64,000 nt of DNA from the NCBI GenBank assembly GCA_014529385.2, contig CM043947.1, positions 129,322,391-129,386,390 of the forward strand, read 5' to 3'. The notes under the pieces are model-generated. The model saw only the letters and a program-made list of their open reading frames with translations, did not search any database and was not told the origin of the DNA. This DNA comes from Adiantum capillus-veneris. Its lineage: Eukaryota; Streptophyta; Polypodiopsida; Polypodiales; Pteridaceae. Both the position numbers and the translations under genes were made by a program. This document shows positions 1 to 10,710 of this stretch, one piece after another. Each line of letters opens with the position of its first letter. Position 1 is the stretch's first letter.

Positions 1-906
1 AAACGTAAGAGCACCCAATCGTTCTCCTTTAATTTCAAATCGTGACCATGTCGATCTGCTCCCTTCTTATGTCTTTCTCTAAAGCCTCCCGGACCAAGTC
101 CAAGTCCCTCGTGAACTGGTCGGCTTCAAAAATCTTATCTTTCGTGCTAAGGAAGGGTGGAACCTTCAGAGCAAATTCAATAATCTCAAATGGCGCCTTC
201 CCCAGCAAAGAGTGAATCGTAGGCAAATTCCACCAAGGGCAAAATACTTTTCCCATGTAGTCTTCTGATCCAAAGAAGAAGATTTCAACAAATCCAATAC
301 GACTGAATTTGCAATCTCAGATTGCCCATCTGTCTGCGGGTGGAAAGATGACGAGAACTGCAACCGTGTGTCAATGTTCTCCCAAATAGCCTTCCGAAAC
401 AAACTCGTAAATCGGGGATCTCTGTCAGAAACAATTGTCTCGGGCATGCCATGTAATCTGAATATCTGGGCAATGAACAGTCTTGCTAAGTGATCTGGCT
501 TGACTGTTTTCTTTATTGGAATGAAATGAGCTTGCTTGCCAAATCTGTCAATAACAATCCAGATACCATTGTGCCCACTCTGCGTCTTCGGGAGATCAAA
601 AATGAAATCCATTGCAATACTTTCCCAAGGGCGAGTGGGAATGGGTAAAGGCTGTAACAATCCCTGTGCTTTATGCCTATCAAACTTGACCTTCTGGCAT
701 ACCAAGCAACTGGAGACAAAATCGTCCACGTCCTTCTTGAGTCTCGGCAAAAAGAAGTATCTCTCCACACCTTTCAAGGTGGTATCAATGCCACTGTGAC
801 CCGTAAATGGTGGACACTGGCATTCGGTTAGAACCTTTTTCCTCAACGGCTGTGTAACACACAACATTGTTTTCTTCAAGTAGCCATCCCGAATGGAATA
901 TCCCAC
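1..906 (-). pseudogene. Element C integrase region
   Basis: Minus-strand frame encoding the integrase of element C. From N to C it shows the HHCC zinc region (GHSGIDTT, then CLVCQKVK), the first catalytic Asp in AMDFIFDLP, the second in VSDRDPRF and the Glu in DGQSEIAN. All three catalytic residues survive here, unlike element A, which lost the segment between the first two. After about residue 220 of this frame the reading slips (a GGICLRF tail replaces the VEFAYNNT-type sequence), and the C-terminal part continues in another frame toward position 1. The protein would catalyse strand transfer of retroelement cDNA. It is broken by frameshift and cut off by the window edge. Confidence 0.85.
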
Positions 907-1846
907 TACTACCTTCCCATTCTGTATTCAACCGATTATATCTGCAAAACCTGGATCTGTGGCATACTGATTGACCATATCCTCAAAGCTTGTATGGTGT
1001 ATCGCGGAAATAGCCAGAACCAACGGCTTCCAAGACAAAGCATCTGCCACCAAGTTCTTCTATCCTTGCACATGGACAATCTGGAAGTGAAACTGTGACA
1101 AGATGTTCGCCCACCGTATCTGCTTTTCTGATAGCTGCTTCTATGACAAGAAGTAGCGTAAACTTTGGTGCTCTGTGAAGACTGTAAAATCGGCTCCCAG
1201 TAGGTAATATCGCCACTGAGTAAGAGCATGGATAACCGCCAAAAGCTCTTTCTCATATATCTGTGTTGTCAATTCCGGTCTTGAAAACAATAGACTCTCA
1301 TAAGGAAACACATGGCCTTCTTGCATTAAGACCGCACTCAGACTACGACCACAAGCATCACAGAATACCTCGAATGACTTCTACAAATCCAGCAAAGTCA
1401 AAACTGGTCCTATAGTCAATTTTTCTTTCAGAGTCTGAAAGGGAGTTACCTCTGTGGGTCCCCACGAGAAAGGGACTCCTTTGTGTGTCAACAAATGCAA
1501 AGGGGAAGCAACCTCTGCAAACTTTCTAATGAACCGCCAAGAACATAAGCCCAAGAAGCTTCTAGCTTCATGGAAATTCTTCAAATTGGGCCAATCACGT
1601 ATAGTCTCAATCTTGGCGGAGTCCATCTACACTCCTGTTGCTGAGACAATGTGTCCCAAAAAGTGTATCTCTGTTGAAAAAATTCACTTTTCTTTGTATT
1701 AATCATCAACTTGTGATCTCGCAATGCCTGAAAGACCTGTAGCAGATGTTCTCTATGTTCTGCGTCATCCTTGGAGAAGACAATAATGCCATCAAAGAAA
1801 AAGCCAACAAAAGATCTGTACTCTCTGAAAATCTTGTCCATCATTC
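907..1846 (-). pseudogene. Element C RNase H and C-terminal RT remnant
   Basis: Minus-strand fragments in several frames: an RT tail (MMDKIFREYRSF; FFFDGIIVFS at the normal F-x-DD box, with the second Asp now Gly), the connection segment (RSFLGLCSW) and RNase H (YEKELLAVIHALTQW, TEHQSLRYFLS). Frames change at least three times. The RT part starts directly at the FNRMMDR region: fingers and most of the palm are missing, because the sequence jumps here from the post-protease linker. This is a dead polymerase relic. Confidence 0.8.
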
Positions 1847-2793
1847 AGTTAAAGGTCTTCATTTGTCAAAGTCGCTCTCTCAGCCCAATAGTCAACCACG
1901 GCATTGTTCTTATGGTATCAAAGGATTTCGAGGAGGACGTCACAACCTCCCAAGGGGATTACGTAGAAGTCCTCGTGCCCTAAACACCCCTGACATTGCA
2001 AAAGAAGTTTGTCAATGATCGGTGTAATGGCATCATCCCGTGCAGGTGCCGCTAGAACTACCTCCGCCTGTGGCCTCAACCTGTCAGACGTAATTCCAAA
2101 TCGAGCCGCCAATTCAAGTGAAAAGAAGTTGGCCTTGGCTCCTCCATCAAAGAAAATGAGGGCTTCCTGATCGTTCACTTTGCCCTAAATGCGGCAAAGT
2201 TTGTACTTTCGTTCATCTAATTCGGTTCAGGCCCTACGCAACGTGGTACCAGTTCTGTTTTCATCTACCTTTTCTGCCACATTCCTCTGCTGGCAGCTGC
2301 TCTAGAACTCTCTGGCCTATCTTCAGTCTGTCCTTGTTGTGCCTTTTTTTGGGGCAGTTTGCGGAGATGTGCCCATGTTCCCCGTATCCAAAACACTTCC
2401 CCTCTTTGAGATAGATAACCCTTTCTCTAAGAGTCTGTCGGGGACGTGTATCTTATTTTTCTTTGTTCTGGGACCTTTTTCTCTTTCTCTTTCTACTTTC
2501 ATTGTGAGAGGTATGTTGGGTTCTTCGAGTCAAGATCTGATCAGTGGGGTAAGTCAAATTTCCCGAATGTATCGAAAACCCCATTTCACATGACCCATCA
2601 ATTCTTCAAAAGAGTTCAACTTCTATTCCAAGTAGTAGTCTCGGATCTCTGTAGGAAGTCTACAGCAAAACCGCTCAATCTGTTCCTTAAACAAGACCTT
2701 CGTAAATGAAGAGGCTGGTAGAAAGGAGTTCCAAAATCTCTCGCAATAAGCGTCCATCGAATCTCCCTTGGTCATCTGAAGATGATTCCAAGC
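1847..2793 (-). pseudogene. Element C protease and Gag C-terminal remnant
   Basis: On the minus strand, 2178-1918 encodes the retropepsin-like segment ALIFFDGGAKANFFS and GCDVLLEIL. DGG stands where a D-S/T-G is usual, as in element B. Upstream, around 2400-2340, the complement encodes a CCHC knuckle close to CFGCGEHGHIS in element A. At 2820-2623 lies the end of the retrotransposon Gag domain (AYCERFWNSFLPASSF, PTEIRDYY). Stops and shifts separate these pieces. Element B is inserted at the right edge, and the gag frame resumes beyond 16473. Confidence 0.75.
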
Positions 2794-2798
2794 AGTTT
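2794..2798. repeat. Target site duplication of element B (left copy)
   Basis: AGTTT directly left of the B LTR terminus TGTAAC. The same five bases follow the other terminus at 16469-16473. A 5-bp duplication is the known signature of Ty3/gypsy integration. Confidence 0.9.
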
Positions 2799-3493
2799 GT
2801 AACCCACTTGGACACTCCAAGTCAAGAATCTACCACGACAGCACCAATAACCACTTCAAAAAAGTTCACAGTTCACAAATGATTCGACACTGGCCCGCCG
2901 GAGTTCCGTGCCTAGAGATATTGGCCCAAAGACTGGCGCCCCTTTCGGTATTTCTTTTTGTATTAATATGTGTTCGAAGTACAAGAGTGCAAGCAGCCGC
3001 TCACACTCAGACTCTGCGTCCAGATGCTCTGAGTTGTGAGTGGCCTACCCACTTACTTAAAGAGTACAAGGGTTGCCAAAAGCAGAGCCCCAAAAGCTGA
3101 AAATCAAAAGCTTAAGTAAAAGCTTTGAAAAATAAAGCAAAAGTTCTCTCTCTCTCCTTAAAGCAAAGAGGCTTTTCTTCTCTCTCTCTCTTGCTTAAAT
3201 GAAATACAACAAAAAGGCTTTCTCTCTTTTCCCATTGCGTGGAAAAGCAATGCCAAAAGCTGAAATCAAAAACAGCCCACGCAAAAGCAAAAGCAATGCC
3301 AAAAATCTGCCCAGCTTTCCGTAAATCGAGCTGGTGTCCGTATACCAGACCACGTGTCAGCCCGCCACATCAGCGAATCAGGGTTAGGGTTAGGACAGAA
3401 TTAGGGTTTCAGATTTTAGGGTTAGGGTTTCAACAGAATTAGGGTTTTGGGCAGAATTAGGGTTTCGGCCAGCCACGTCAGCACTTTGTGACA
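2799..3493 (-). repeat. Element B 3' LTR
   Basis: On the minus strand it begins TGTCACAAAGTGC next to the polypurine tract and ends GTTACA at 2799. It carries TTAGGG-type units (3381-3394), AG/CT tracts and the block conserved in all related LTRs (about 2922-2958). It is 695 bp against 761 bp for its partner at 15708-16468. Part of the gap is microsatellite and TTAGGG copy number. Confidence 0.9.
3381..3394 (+). repeat. Short telomere-like GGGTTA array inside the B 3' LTR
   Basis: Two GGGTTA units, followed by further isolated AGGGTTT motifs to about 3470. The partner LTR has five units at 16306-16337. Confidence 0.85.
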
Positions 3494-3638
3494 TACCCCC
3501 CTCTTGAAAGCATTGTAATCGCCCTCGATTACGCCTGCAAAACAGACAGAAGCCATAAACTGTCTTAGCAGACACTGACTGTTAGTACCTACGCACTAGG
3601 AACACACATATACCAATCGACAGTCACATCACACGACA
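3494..3638 (-). other. Element B polypurine tract and distal 3' untranslated region
   Basis: Directly inside the B 3' LTR the minus strand reads AAGAGGGGGG (3505-3496), the primer for plus-strand DNA synthesis. Beyond it lies untranslated sequence matching the end of element A (9500-9636) in inverted orientation. A is inserted at its right end. No coding sequence. Confidence 0.8.
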
Positions 3639-3643
3639 TCACA
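3639..3643. repeat. Target site duplication of element A (left copy)
   Basis: TCACA directly left of the A LTR terminus TGTCACAAAG. It is repeated at 10264-10268 right after the terminus GTTACA. Confidence 0.9.
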
Positions 3644-4224
3644 TGTCACAAAGTGATGACGTGGCGGACAGCAGAAACCCTAATTTCTGCCAGAAACCCT
3701 AAAATTCCTGCAAACCCTAATTTTTGCCAGAAACCCTAATTTCCGGAAATCGCGGAGGCGGATTATTTTTTATTATTTTATTTTTTTTAAAAAAAATTTT
3801 GGAAAATGATGAGCGACGCAAATTTTGCTTTTTCTCTACTTAAATGAGAAAGAGAGAGAGAATGCTTTTGCTTTCATGTTTTGACTCTCTGTGAGAGAGA
3901 GAGAGCAATTGCTTTTGATTTGAAGCTTTTGGGGCTCTGCTTTTGGGCATCCCTTGTAACCTTTAAATTAGTGGTGAGGGCCTCACTTCTCAGAGCATCT
4001 GGACGCAGAGTCTGAGAGTGAAACCCTACCGCTCTCTTGTACTTTGATGATTGATTAATACAAAAAGAAATACCGAAAGGGGCGCCAGTCTTTGGGGCCA
4101 ATATCTCTAGGCACGGAACTCTGTCGGGCCAGTGCAAATCTATTGTGATGTGTGAATTGTTTTGAAGTGGTTATTTGGTGCTGTCGCGGTTGATTCTTGA
4201 CTTGGAGTGTCCAAGTCTGTTATA
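3644..4224 (+). repeat. Element A 5' LTR
   Basis: Starts TGTCACAAAGTG and ends GTCTGTTATA, with the last dinucleotide TA instead of the CA kept in the 3' copy. It carries several AAACCCTAA motifs near the start, a GA tract (about 3885-3905) and the conserved LTR block at 4066-4099. The 3' copy is about 46 bp longer, mainly because of expanded (GA)n. Confidence 0.9.
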
Positions 4225-4225
4225 G

Positions 4226-4237
4226 TGGTATCAGAGC
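4226..4237 (+). other. Element A primer binding site (initiator Met tRNA)
   Basis: TGGTATCAGAGC, one base after the LTR end: the standard complement of the 3' end of plant initiator methionine tRNA, where minus-strand DNA synthesis starts. Confidence 0.95.
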
Positions 4238-4295
4238 ACGGCCGATTTCTCTTTTACGGGAAATCCGATCCCCGAATTTTTTTTCCGCGGCACCT

Positions 4296-5864
4296 ATGGC
4301 TTCAGGCAATGATCAGTCGACTCCTTCTGCATCTGGAGATGCAGGCTGGGATCACAACGAAGATTCAGGCAGAGAGTATGGCCCGCCTTGGCCTACTTAG
4401 GCGGAGCGGCGAGAGATAGAGCGTCGCCAGTTGATCAGCGATGCAACAAAGATGATGCTCAATTTTGCCAAGGACCCGAAGATGGCGAAATATATGAACC
4501 AGACCTCTTTGAAAGAGGTACAGATGGAGTGGCAAAGAACCACAACACCACTCTCGAAACCCGCTCTCAAGAAACCTTCTGCCTCCAAGAAAATATACAG
4601 AGCAGGAACTAGAGAACGTGGTTGATGCACGGATTGCTCAGCTTTTTGACACGCAAAAGAAAGCCAAAAAGCACGGCAAAAAGCAGAAGAAAGGCACTCA
4701 CTTCCCGGGATATTTGGGTCGTCGGTCGACATTTGACAAGGCAAAGAAATTGAAGAAGCGCGTCAAGTTTGAAGACCTACCCAATTCTTCTTCTTCTTCT
4801 TCTTCTGACAGTTCTTCTAGCTCCTCGGATTCGAGCGAAGAAGACAGAAAAGGTAAAAAGCGAAGCAAGAAGCAACGCTTTGGAAAGGGCAAGAAAAAGG
4901 CAAAGAAGGCTACATCTCGCCCAGAAACTGACAGTTCTACTGAGGACTCGTCTACAGACAGCTCAGATTCCGATGACGGAAAGTTTTATGCGAACAAGAA
5001 GAATTTTTACAAAGCCAACCAGTATGACTTTCTCGAAGATAAAAGCAAGAAAGTCCGAGAGTTTAAGGAAGGTGGCCACTCGATCAAGTTTGATACTTTT
5101 TCAAGATACTCGGATGCTTCGAAGGCTGTGTCTTTTTTCAGCAGTTTGACATCGCTTTCGCGGGAGGACGCTATTCAGAGCACTCCAAGATTCGGAGAGC
5201 TGCCTCTTACTTTAAGGGGAATGCTCGTACTTGGTGGTCCACGCTTCTTTTAAACAAGACTGCACCAGTTAAATGGCTGAAATTTAAGAAGCTTTTTATT
5301 TCTTCTTGGTTGACGCAAGAATATGAACGAGATGTACGAGCTGCTTGGATCCATCTTCGGATGACCAAGAAAGATACAATCAATGCTTATTGTGACAGAT
5401 TCTGGAACTCTTTTCTACCCGCCTCTTCATTCAAGAAGATCTCGTTCAGAGAACAGATTGAGCGGTTTACCTTGAGTCTACCTACAGAGATCCGAGATCA
5501 CTGCTTGGAACAGAAGTCAGCTTCTATTCAGGAGTTGATGAGTCATGCGAAGCGGGGCTTTGCCATTCACTCTGGCAGTTTGACCTACCCCACAGATAAG
5601 GCCATGACACAACGAGCCGAACAAACTTCTGGGAATGAAAATAGAAAGAAAAAGAGCAAGCCAGAGAAAAAGGATGCACAACCCAAGCTTACTCCTGAGG
5701 AGAGAGCTCGCTTCATCAGAGAGGGGAAGTGCTTTGGATGCGGGGAACATGGACATATTTCCGCAAAGTGCCCTGATAAGGCACAGAAAGAACAGAATGA
5801 TAAAGACGACGACAGATTTGAGAGTTCGAGAGCAGCTGAGGAATGTGGCAGAAAAGGCAGATAG
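4296..5864 (+). pseudogene. Element A gag (broken)
   Basis: Capsid/nucleocapsid precursor starting at ATG 4296 (MASGNDQSTPSAS, matching element B). An in-frame TAG at 4398-4400 follows GPPWPT. The same frame continues (SDATKMMLNFAKDP) to about 4610, where it shifts into the 4618-5140 frame with a basic/serine-rich stretch (SSSSSSSDSSSSSSD, GKGKKKAKK). It then shifts again near 5140 back to the frame of the retrotransposon Gag core (RDVRAAWIHLRMTKKDT, CDRFWNSFLPASSF). A CCHC knuckle CFGCGEHGHISAKC lies near 5740. The product would package element RNA. Three lesions make it untranslatable. Confidence 0.85.
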
Positions 5865-6360
5865 AAAAGCAGAACTGGTACCACATGGCGTGGGACCTGC
5901 ACCGAATCTAATGAATGAAAGTACAAACTTTGCCGCTTTCGGGGCAAAGTGAAGGATCAGGAAGCTCTTTTGAAGGAGCCAAGGCCAACTTCTTTTCACT
6001 TGGAATTGGCGGCTCGATTTGGAACTACGCCCAACAGACTGACGCCACAGGCGGAGGTAGTTCGACTGGCACCCGAATGGGATGTTGCCATTACACCGAG
6101 CATTGGCAAACTTCGTTTGCAATGACAGGGGTGTTCAGGGCACGCGAGTGACGTTCTACTCGGGATCCCTTGGTACCACAAGAACTACGCCGTGGTTGAC
6201 TACCGGGCCGAGAAAGCGACTTTGATAAATGAAGGGCTTAGAGATTGTACTTGATGAACTTCAGTTTTCTTACTCATTCTTTTGGGAGAACTGAACGATG
6301 GATAAAAGTTGAATATGTTTTGACCTGAAGAAAAGAACGCCAAGATTTTTTTTCTCCACG
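5865..6360 (+). pseudogene. Element A protease relic
   Basis: The segment between Gag and RT should encode the aspartic protease. Traces such as EGAKANFFSL and residues matching PLVPQE appear in different frames. The D-x-G active-site peptide seen in B (FFDGGAKANFIS) is lost here to a deletion. No continuous frame exists. Confidence 0.65.
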
Positions 6361-6370
6361 CTCATGCCGA

Positions 6371-8149
6371 TTGCTTTTGAGAGGGCCTGAAGATCATACC
6401 ATTGATCTGATATCTAGAAGCACGCCACCGAATCGGCCACCTTATCGTGTGAGCCGAGTACAGAATGAAAAGATTATGAACTCAGTGAAAGACCTCTTGG
6501 AAAAGGGTCTTGTCCAGCCTAGTACTTCACCGTATTGCTCTCCAGTGTTGTTGGTTTTGAAGAAAGACGGATCTTGGAGAATGTGCATCGATTATAGCAC
6601 TCTCAACGAAATCACCATCAAGAACAGATTTCCGATTCCTAGGATCGATGATATACTCGACAGGTTACATGGATCCTCGTGCTTTAGCAGGATTGACTTG
6701 AAGAGTGGATATCATCAGATCAGGATAGCGCAAGGAGATGTCTACAAGACAACTTTTCGGACGACTTTTGGGTTATTTGAGTTTTTGGTGATGCCTTTTG
6801 GCTTAACCAATGCTCCTGCGACATTTAACCGGATGATGGATAGGATTTTTCGAGAGTACAGGCTATTTGTTGGCACTTTCTTCGACGACATCATTGTTTT
6901 CTCCAAGAATGAGGCAGAACACAGAGATCATCTGCTTCAAGTCTTTCAGGCATTACGAGATCACACATTAGTGATTAATGCTACGAAAAGTGAATTTTTC
7001 CTACCAGAGATACATTTTTTGGGACACATTGTGTCAACAGCAGGAGTGCAAATGAACCCGGCCAAGATAGAGACTATCCGTGATTGGCCCGATTTGAGGA
7101 ATGTCCATGAAGTTAGAAGCTTCTTGGGACTGTGTTCGTACTACAGGCGGTTCATACGAAAGTTTGCAAAGGTTGCTTCCCCTTTGCATACCTTGACACA
7201 GAAAGGAGTACCTTTTTCGTGGGGACCCACAGAGGTGACTGTCTTTCAGACATTGAAAGAGAAATTCACTACAGGACCAGATTTGACTTTGCCGGACTTG
7301 CAGAAGTCATTTGAAGTATTTTGTGATGCTTGTAGTCGTAGTCTGGGTACGGTCTTGATGCAAGAAGGCCATGTCATAGCTTACGAGAGCCGTTTGTTCT
7401 CTAGGCCGGAGATGACAGCACAGATCTATGGGAAAGAGCTTTTGGCGGTTATCCACGCTCTTACTCGGTGGCGGCATTACCTACTCGGAGCGGATTTTAC
7501 TGTCTTTACAAACCATCAGAGTTTGCGCTACTTCTTGTCACAGAAGCAGCTTTCGGAAAAGCAGATGCGGTGGGTGAACATCTTGTCACAGTTCCACTTC
7601 CAGATTGTCCATGTGCAGGGACAGAAGAATGTGGTGGCAGATGCTTTGTCTCGAAAACCGTTGGTTCTGGCTATTTCCGTGATACATCATAGGAGCTTCG
7701 AGGATATGGTCGATCAGTGTGCCACAGATACAGATTTTGCAGATATTTTCACACGGATACGGGATGGGGAGACAGTAGCTGGATACTCCCTTCGGGAAGG
7801 CTACTTGATGAAAAAGACTATGTTGTGCGTTACACAGCCGTTGAGGGAAAAGGTTATGACTAATTGCCACTGTCCACCTTTTACGGGTCACCGCGGCATT
7901 GCTACCACCATGAAAGGGGTAGAGAGAGATTTCTTTTGGCGGAGACTGAAGAAGGATGTGGAAGAGTTTGTGCGCAGTTGCTTGGTATGCCAGAAGGTCA
8001 AGTTTGACAGGCATAAGGCACAGGGATTGTTACAGCCTTTACCCATACCCACCCGCCCCTGGGAAAATATTGAAATGGATTTCATTTTTTTTTATCACCC
8101 GAGAATACAGAATGATCACGATGATTTTCCGATTACATGGCACGCCTGA
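6371..8149 (+). pseudogene. Element A RT, RNase H and N-terminal integrase
   Basis: A 592-codon open frame without a genuine ATG, expected to be part of a Gag-Pol polyprotein. In order: RT fingers/palm ([35 protein letters not shown]), the catalytic box FFDDIIVFS, connection ([18 protein letters not shown]), RNase H (FCDACSRSLG, YGKELLAVIHAL, TNHQSLRYFLS with Asn replacing the usual Asp) and the integrase zinc region (GHRGIATT, CLVCQKVK). The first integrase Asp is in EMDFIF. The next roughly 110 bp found in element C (after LP to FRLHG) are deleted and the frame ends at WHA. RT looks intact; integrase does not. Confidence 0.88.
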
Positions 8150-9031
8150 GACGATTGTCTCCGACAGAGACCCCAGATTTATGAGTTTGTTTTGGAAGGC
8201 AATTTGGGAGAACATTGGCACGCGGTTGCAGTTCTCGTCATCGTTCCACTTGCAGACTGACGGGTAATCTGAGATTGCCAATTCAGTGATTTTAGATTTA
8301 TTGAAGTCTTGTATCTCGCATCAGAAGACTCAATGGGAAAAGAACTTACCTTTGGTGGAATTTGCCTACAATAACACGATACACTCTTCGACGGGGAAGA
8401 CGCCATGTGAGATTGTTGAAACTGCTGCGAAGGTTCCATTCTTCCTGAGCACGAAAGATTAGAAATTTGAAGCGGATGAATATTCGCGAGACTTGGATAC
8501 AGCTTTTGCCAAGGTTCGCGAGACTTTGTAGAAGTCTCAAGAACGACAGAAAAAGGCAGCGGATCGCCATCGTCGCGACTGGAAACTGAAGGAGGATGAT
8601 TGGGTGCTCTTACTTTTGAGAAGGCACACCTAAGAAAGAAAAAGGGAAAGGAGAGGCTTTTTCCAAAGCTTAGTATGTGATACTACGGACCTTTCCAGAT
8701 TACTCACAAGATAAATGATGTCTCCTTCCGATTGAAACTGCCAGACACTTGGAGGATTCACAATGCATTGCATGTGAGTCTCTTGAAACCTGTTAAGGGT
8801 GATGTGCCTGATGATGGGGAGCCTGATGAGCAACCCAAAGTGAAAGAAAACGAGGAGATCCTTGTTCCTGAACAGATTTTGGCACATAATGATACGAAGA
8901 AAGGTAAAGTCCGAAGGCGGTTCTTGGTTAAGTTCAAGAACTTTCCTGCATTTGATGCAAAGTGGATGGAGGAGGAGGACCTAGCAGATACTCCTCGGAT
9001 TGTGAAATTTTACCTCAATGTTTTGGTTTAG
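8126..9031 (+). pseudogene. Element A integrase C-terminal part and chromodomain
   Basis: After the deletion the frame continues as RLHGTPETIVSDRDPRF (second catalytic Asp). An in-frame TAA falls where C has Gln in DGQSEIAN, so the Glu follows the stop. Further stops lie at about 8459 and 8528. From 8732 a 99-residue frame holds the integrase tail (WRIHNALHVSLLKP) and a chromodomain-like end (RRRFLVKFKNFPAFDAKWM, then EEEDLADTPRIV). Chromodomains in this clade are known to bind histone marks and steer insertion. Neither part is expressible as it stands. Confidence 0.82.
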
Positions 9032-9636
9032 CATAGTCTACTCCAAACGGAACCCAGAATTCAGCTTGGCCGAAGATCTGGTGCAGTGGGATGCACAAGA
9101 GGGGAGTCACTCCACTCCTTTGTCAACAGATGCCTCGATTTTGATACTAAAGTCACTGATGTCTCTTTGAGCTTCAGGGATACTGAGAGCTGACAGTATT
9201 CTGTTGGATGACTTTATGAAATGGAATTCCTGATTATGATACTGATTTGTTCTTGACTTCTTGTGAGTGTAGGAACTGATAGCCGAAATGACTGCAGCAT
9301 TTTGGTTTGATTGATCTCGAATAGACATGGTTGCAATAGGGGTTAGTCAATCGGACATCGATGAGGTCCCGATTGGACCTAGATGTGATTGCTAGCTACA
9401 TTGCCGATAAATCATGGTCTAAGATCCGAATGAATATTGAATGTCATGTGATGTCCTGTGATGTCTGGTGATGTCCTGTGATGTCGTGTGATGTGACTGT
9501 CGATTCTGTACATGTGCTAGATGTGTGTTCCTAGTACGTAGGTACTAACAGTCAGTGTCTGCTAAGACGGTTTATGGCTTTTGTCGGTTTTGCAGGCGTA
9601 ATCGCGGTCGATTACAATGCTTTCAAGAGGGGGGTA
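9032..9636 (+). other. Element A 3' untranslated region with GATGTC repeats and polypurine tract
   Basis: No coding sequence. About 9436-9500 is a short degenerate array of GATGTC(C/T)TGT-type units. The polypurine tract AAGAGGGGGG (9625-9634) lies two bases before the 3' LTR. An inverted counterpart belonging to element B lies at 10269-10700 and 3494-3638. Confidence 0.8.
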
Positions 9637-9837
9637 TGTCACAAAGTGACGACGTGGCAGACAGTAGAAACCCTAATTTCTGCCAGAAACCCTAATTTCC
9701 GGAAATCGCGGAGGCGGATTATTTTTTTATTTTTTTTAAAAAAAATTTGAAAAATGATGAGCGACGCAAATTTCGCTTTTTCTCTACTTAAATGAGAAAG
9801 AGAGAGAGAATGCTTTTGCTTTCATGTTTTGACTCTT

Positions 9838-9879
<42 letters not shown>

Positions 9880-9904
9880 CTTTTGCTTTCATGTTTTGAC
9901 TCTC

Positions 9905-9945
<41 letters not shown>

Positions 9946-10263
9946 AATTGCTTTTGATTTGATGCTTTTGGGGCTCTGCTTTTGGGCATCCCTTGTAACC
10001 TTTAAATTAGTGGTGAGGGCCTCACTTCTCAGAGCATCTGGACGCAGAGTCTGAGAGTGAAACCCTACCGCTCTCTTGTACTTTGATGATTGATTAATAC
10101 AAAAAGAAATACCGAAAGGGGCGCCAGTCTTTGGGGCCAATATCTCTAGGCACGGAACTCCGCCGGGCCAGTGCAAATCTATTGTGATCTGTGAATTGTT
10201 TTGACGTGGTTATTTGGTGCTGTCGCGGTTGATTCTTGACTTGGAGTGTCCAAGTCTGTTACA
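9637..10263 (+). repeat. Element A 3' LTR
   Basis: TGTCACAAAGTGACGACG to GTCTGTTACA. Matches the 5' LTR apart from point changes and longer (GA)n tracts (9840-9874 and 9906-9944; the second follows a duplicated ATGCTTTTGCTTTC segment). The conserved LTR block is at 10106-10138. Confidence 0.9.
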
Positions 10264-10268
10264 TCACA
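10264..10268. repeat. Target site duplication of element A (right copy)
   Basis: TCACA, identical to 3639-3643. Confidence 0.9.
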
Positions 10269-10710
10269 GGACATCAGTAGTCATCACAGGACATCACATG
10301 ACAAATCAACATTCATTCGGATCTTAGACCATGATTTATCGGCAATGTAGTTAGCAATCGCATCTAGATCCAATCGAGACCTCATAGATGCCAGATTGAC
10401 TAACCGCTTGTCTATTCGAGATCATTTAGACCAAAACACTACAGTCATTTCGTCTATCAGTTCCTGCACTTAAAAACAAGTCAAGAACAAATTAGTTTCA
10501 TAATCCGGAATTTCATTTCATAAAGTCATCTAGCAGAATACTGTCAGCTCTCAATATCCCTGAAGCTCAAAGAGACATCAGTGACTCTAGTATTTGAAAA
10601 ATCGAGGCATCTGTTGACAAAGGAGCGGAGTAACTCCCCTCTTGTGCAAACCCACTGCACCAGATCTCCGACCAAGCTGAATTCTGGATTCCTTTTAAGG
10701 TAGACTATGC
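10269..10710 (-). other. Element B proximal 3' untranslated region
   Basis: Continuation of B on the far side of the A insertion. It is the inverted counterpart of A's tail (for example the segment with ACCATGATTTATCGGCAATG), including short CATCACAGGA repeats at the junction. No coding sequence. Confidence 0.8.

Larger units (their letters stand above)
3644..10263 (+). mobile_element. Complete Ty3/gypsy chromovirus A, innermost of the nest
   Basis: Plus-strand element with two LTRs (3644-4224 and 9637-10263), iMet primer site (4226-4237), gag, protease relic, RT, RNase H, integrase, chromodomain, untranslated tail and polypurine tract. It is flanked by TCACA duplications. It sits in the 3' untranslated region of its relative B in opposite orientation, so sequences around 3500-3640 and 10270-10700 are inverted copies of its own tail. 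Structurally complete but non-coding: stops and shifts in gag, a ruined protease and an internal integrase deletion. It is the youngest insertion of the nest by position. Confidence 0.95.

Noticed and set aside
2916-2960. TGGCGCC in the LTRs as a tRNA-Lys type primer site
   Set aside because: It is internal to the LTR and on the opposite strand to the element sense. The true primer site is iMet-type next to the LTR end.
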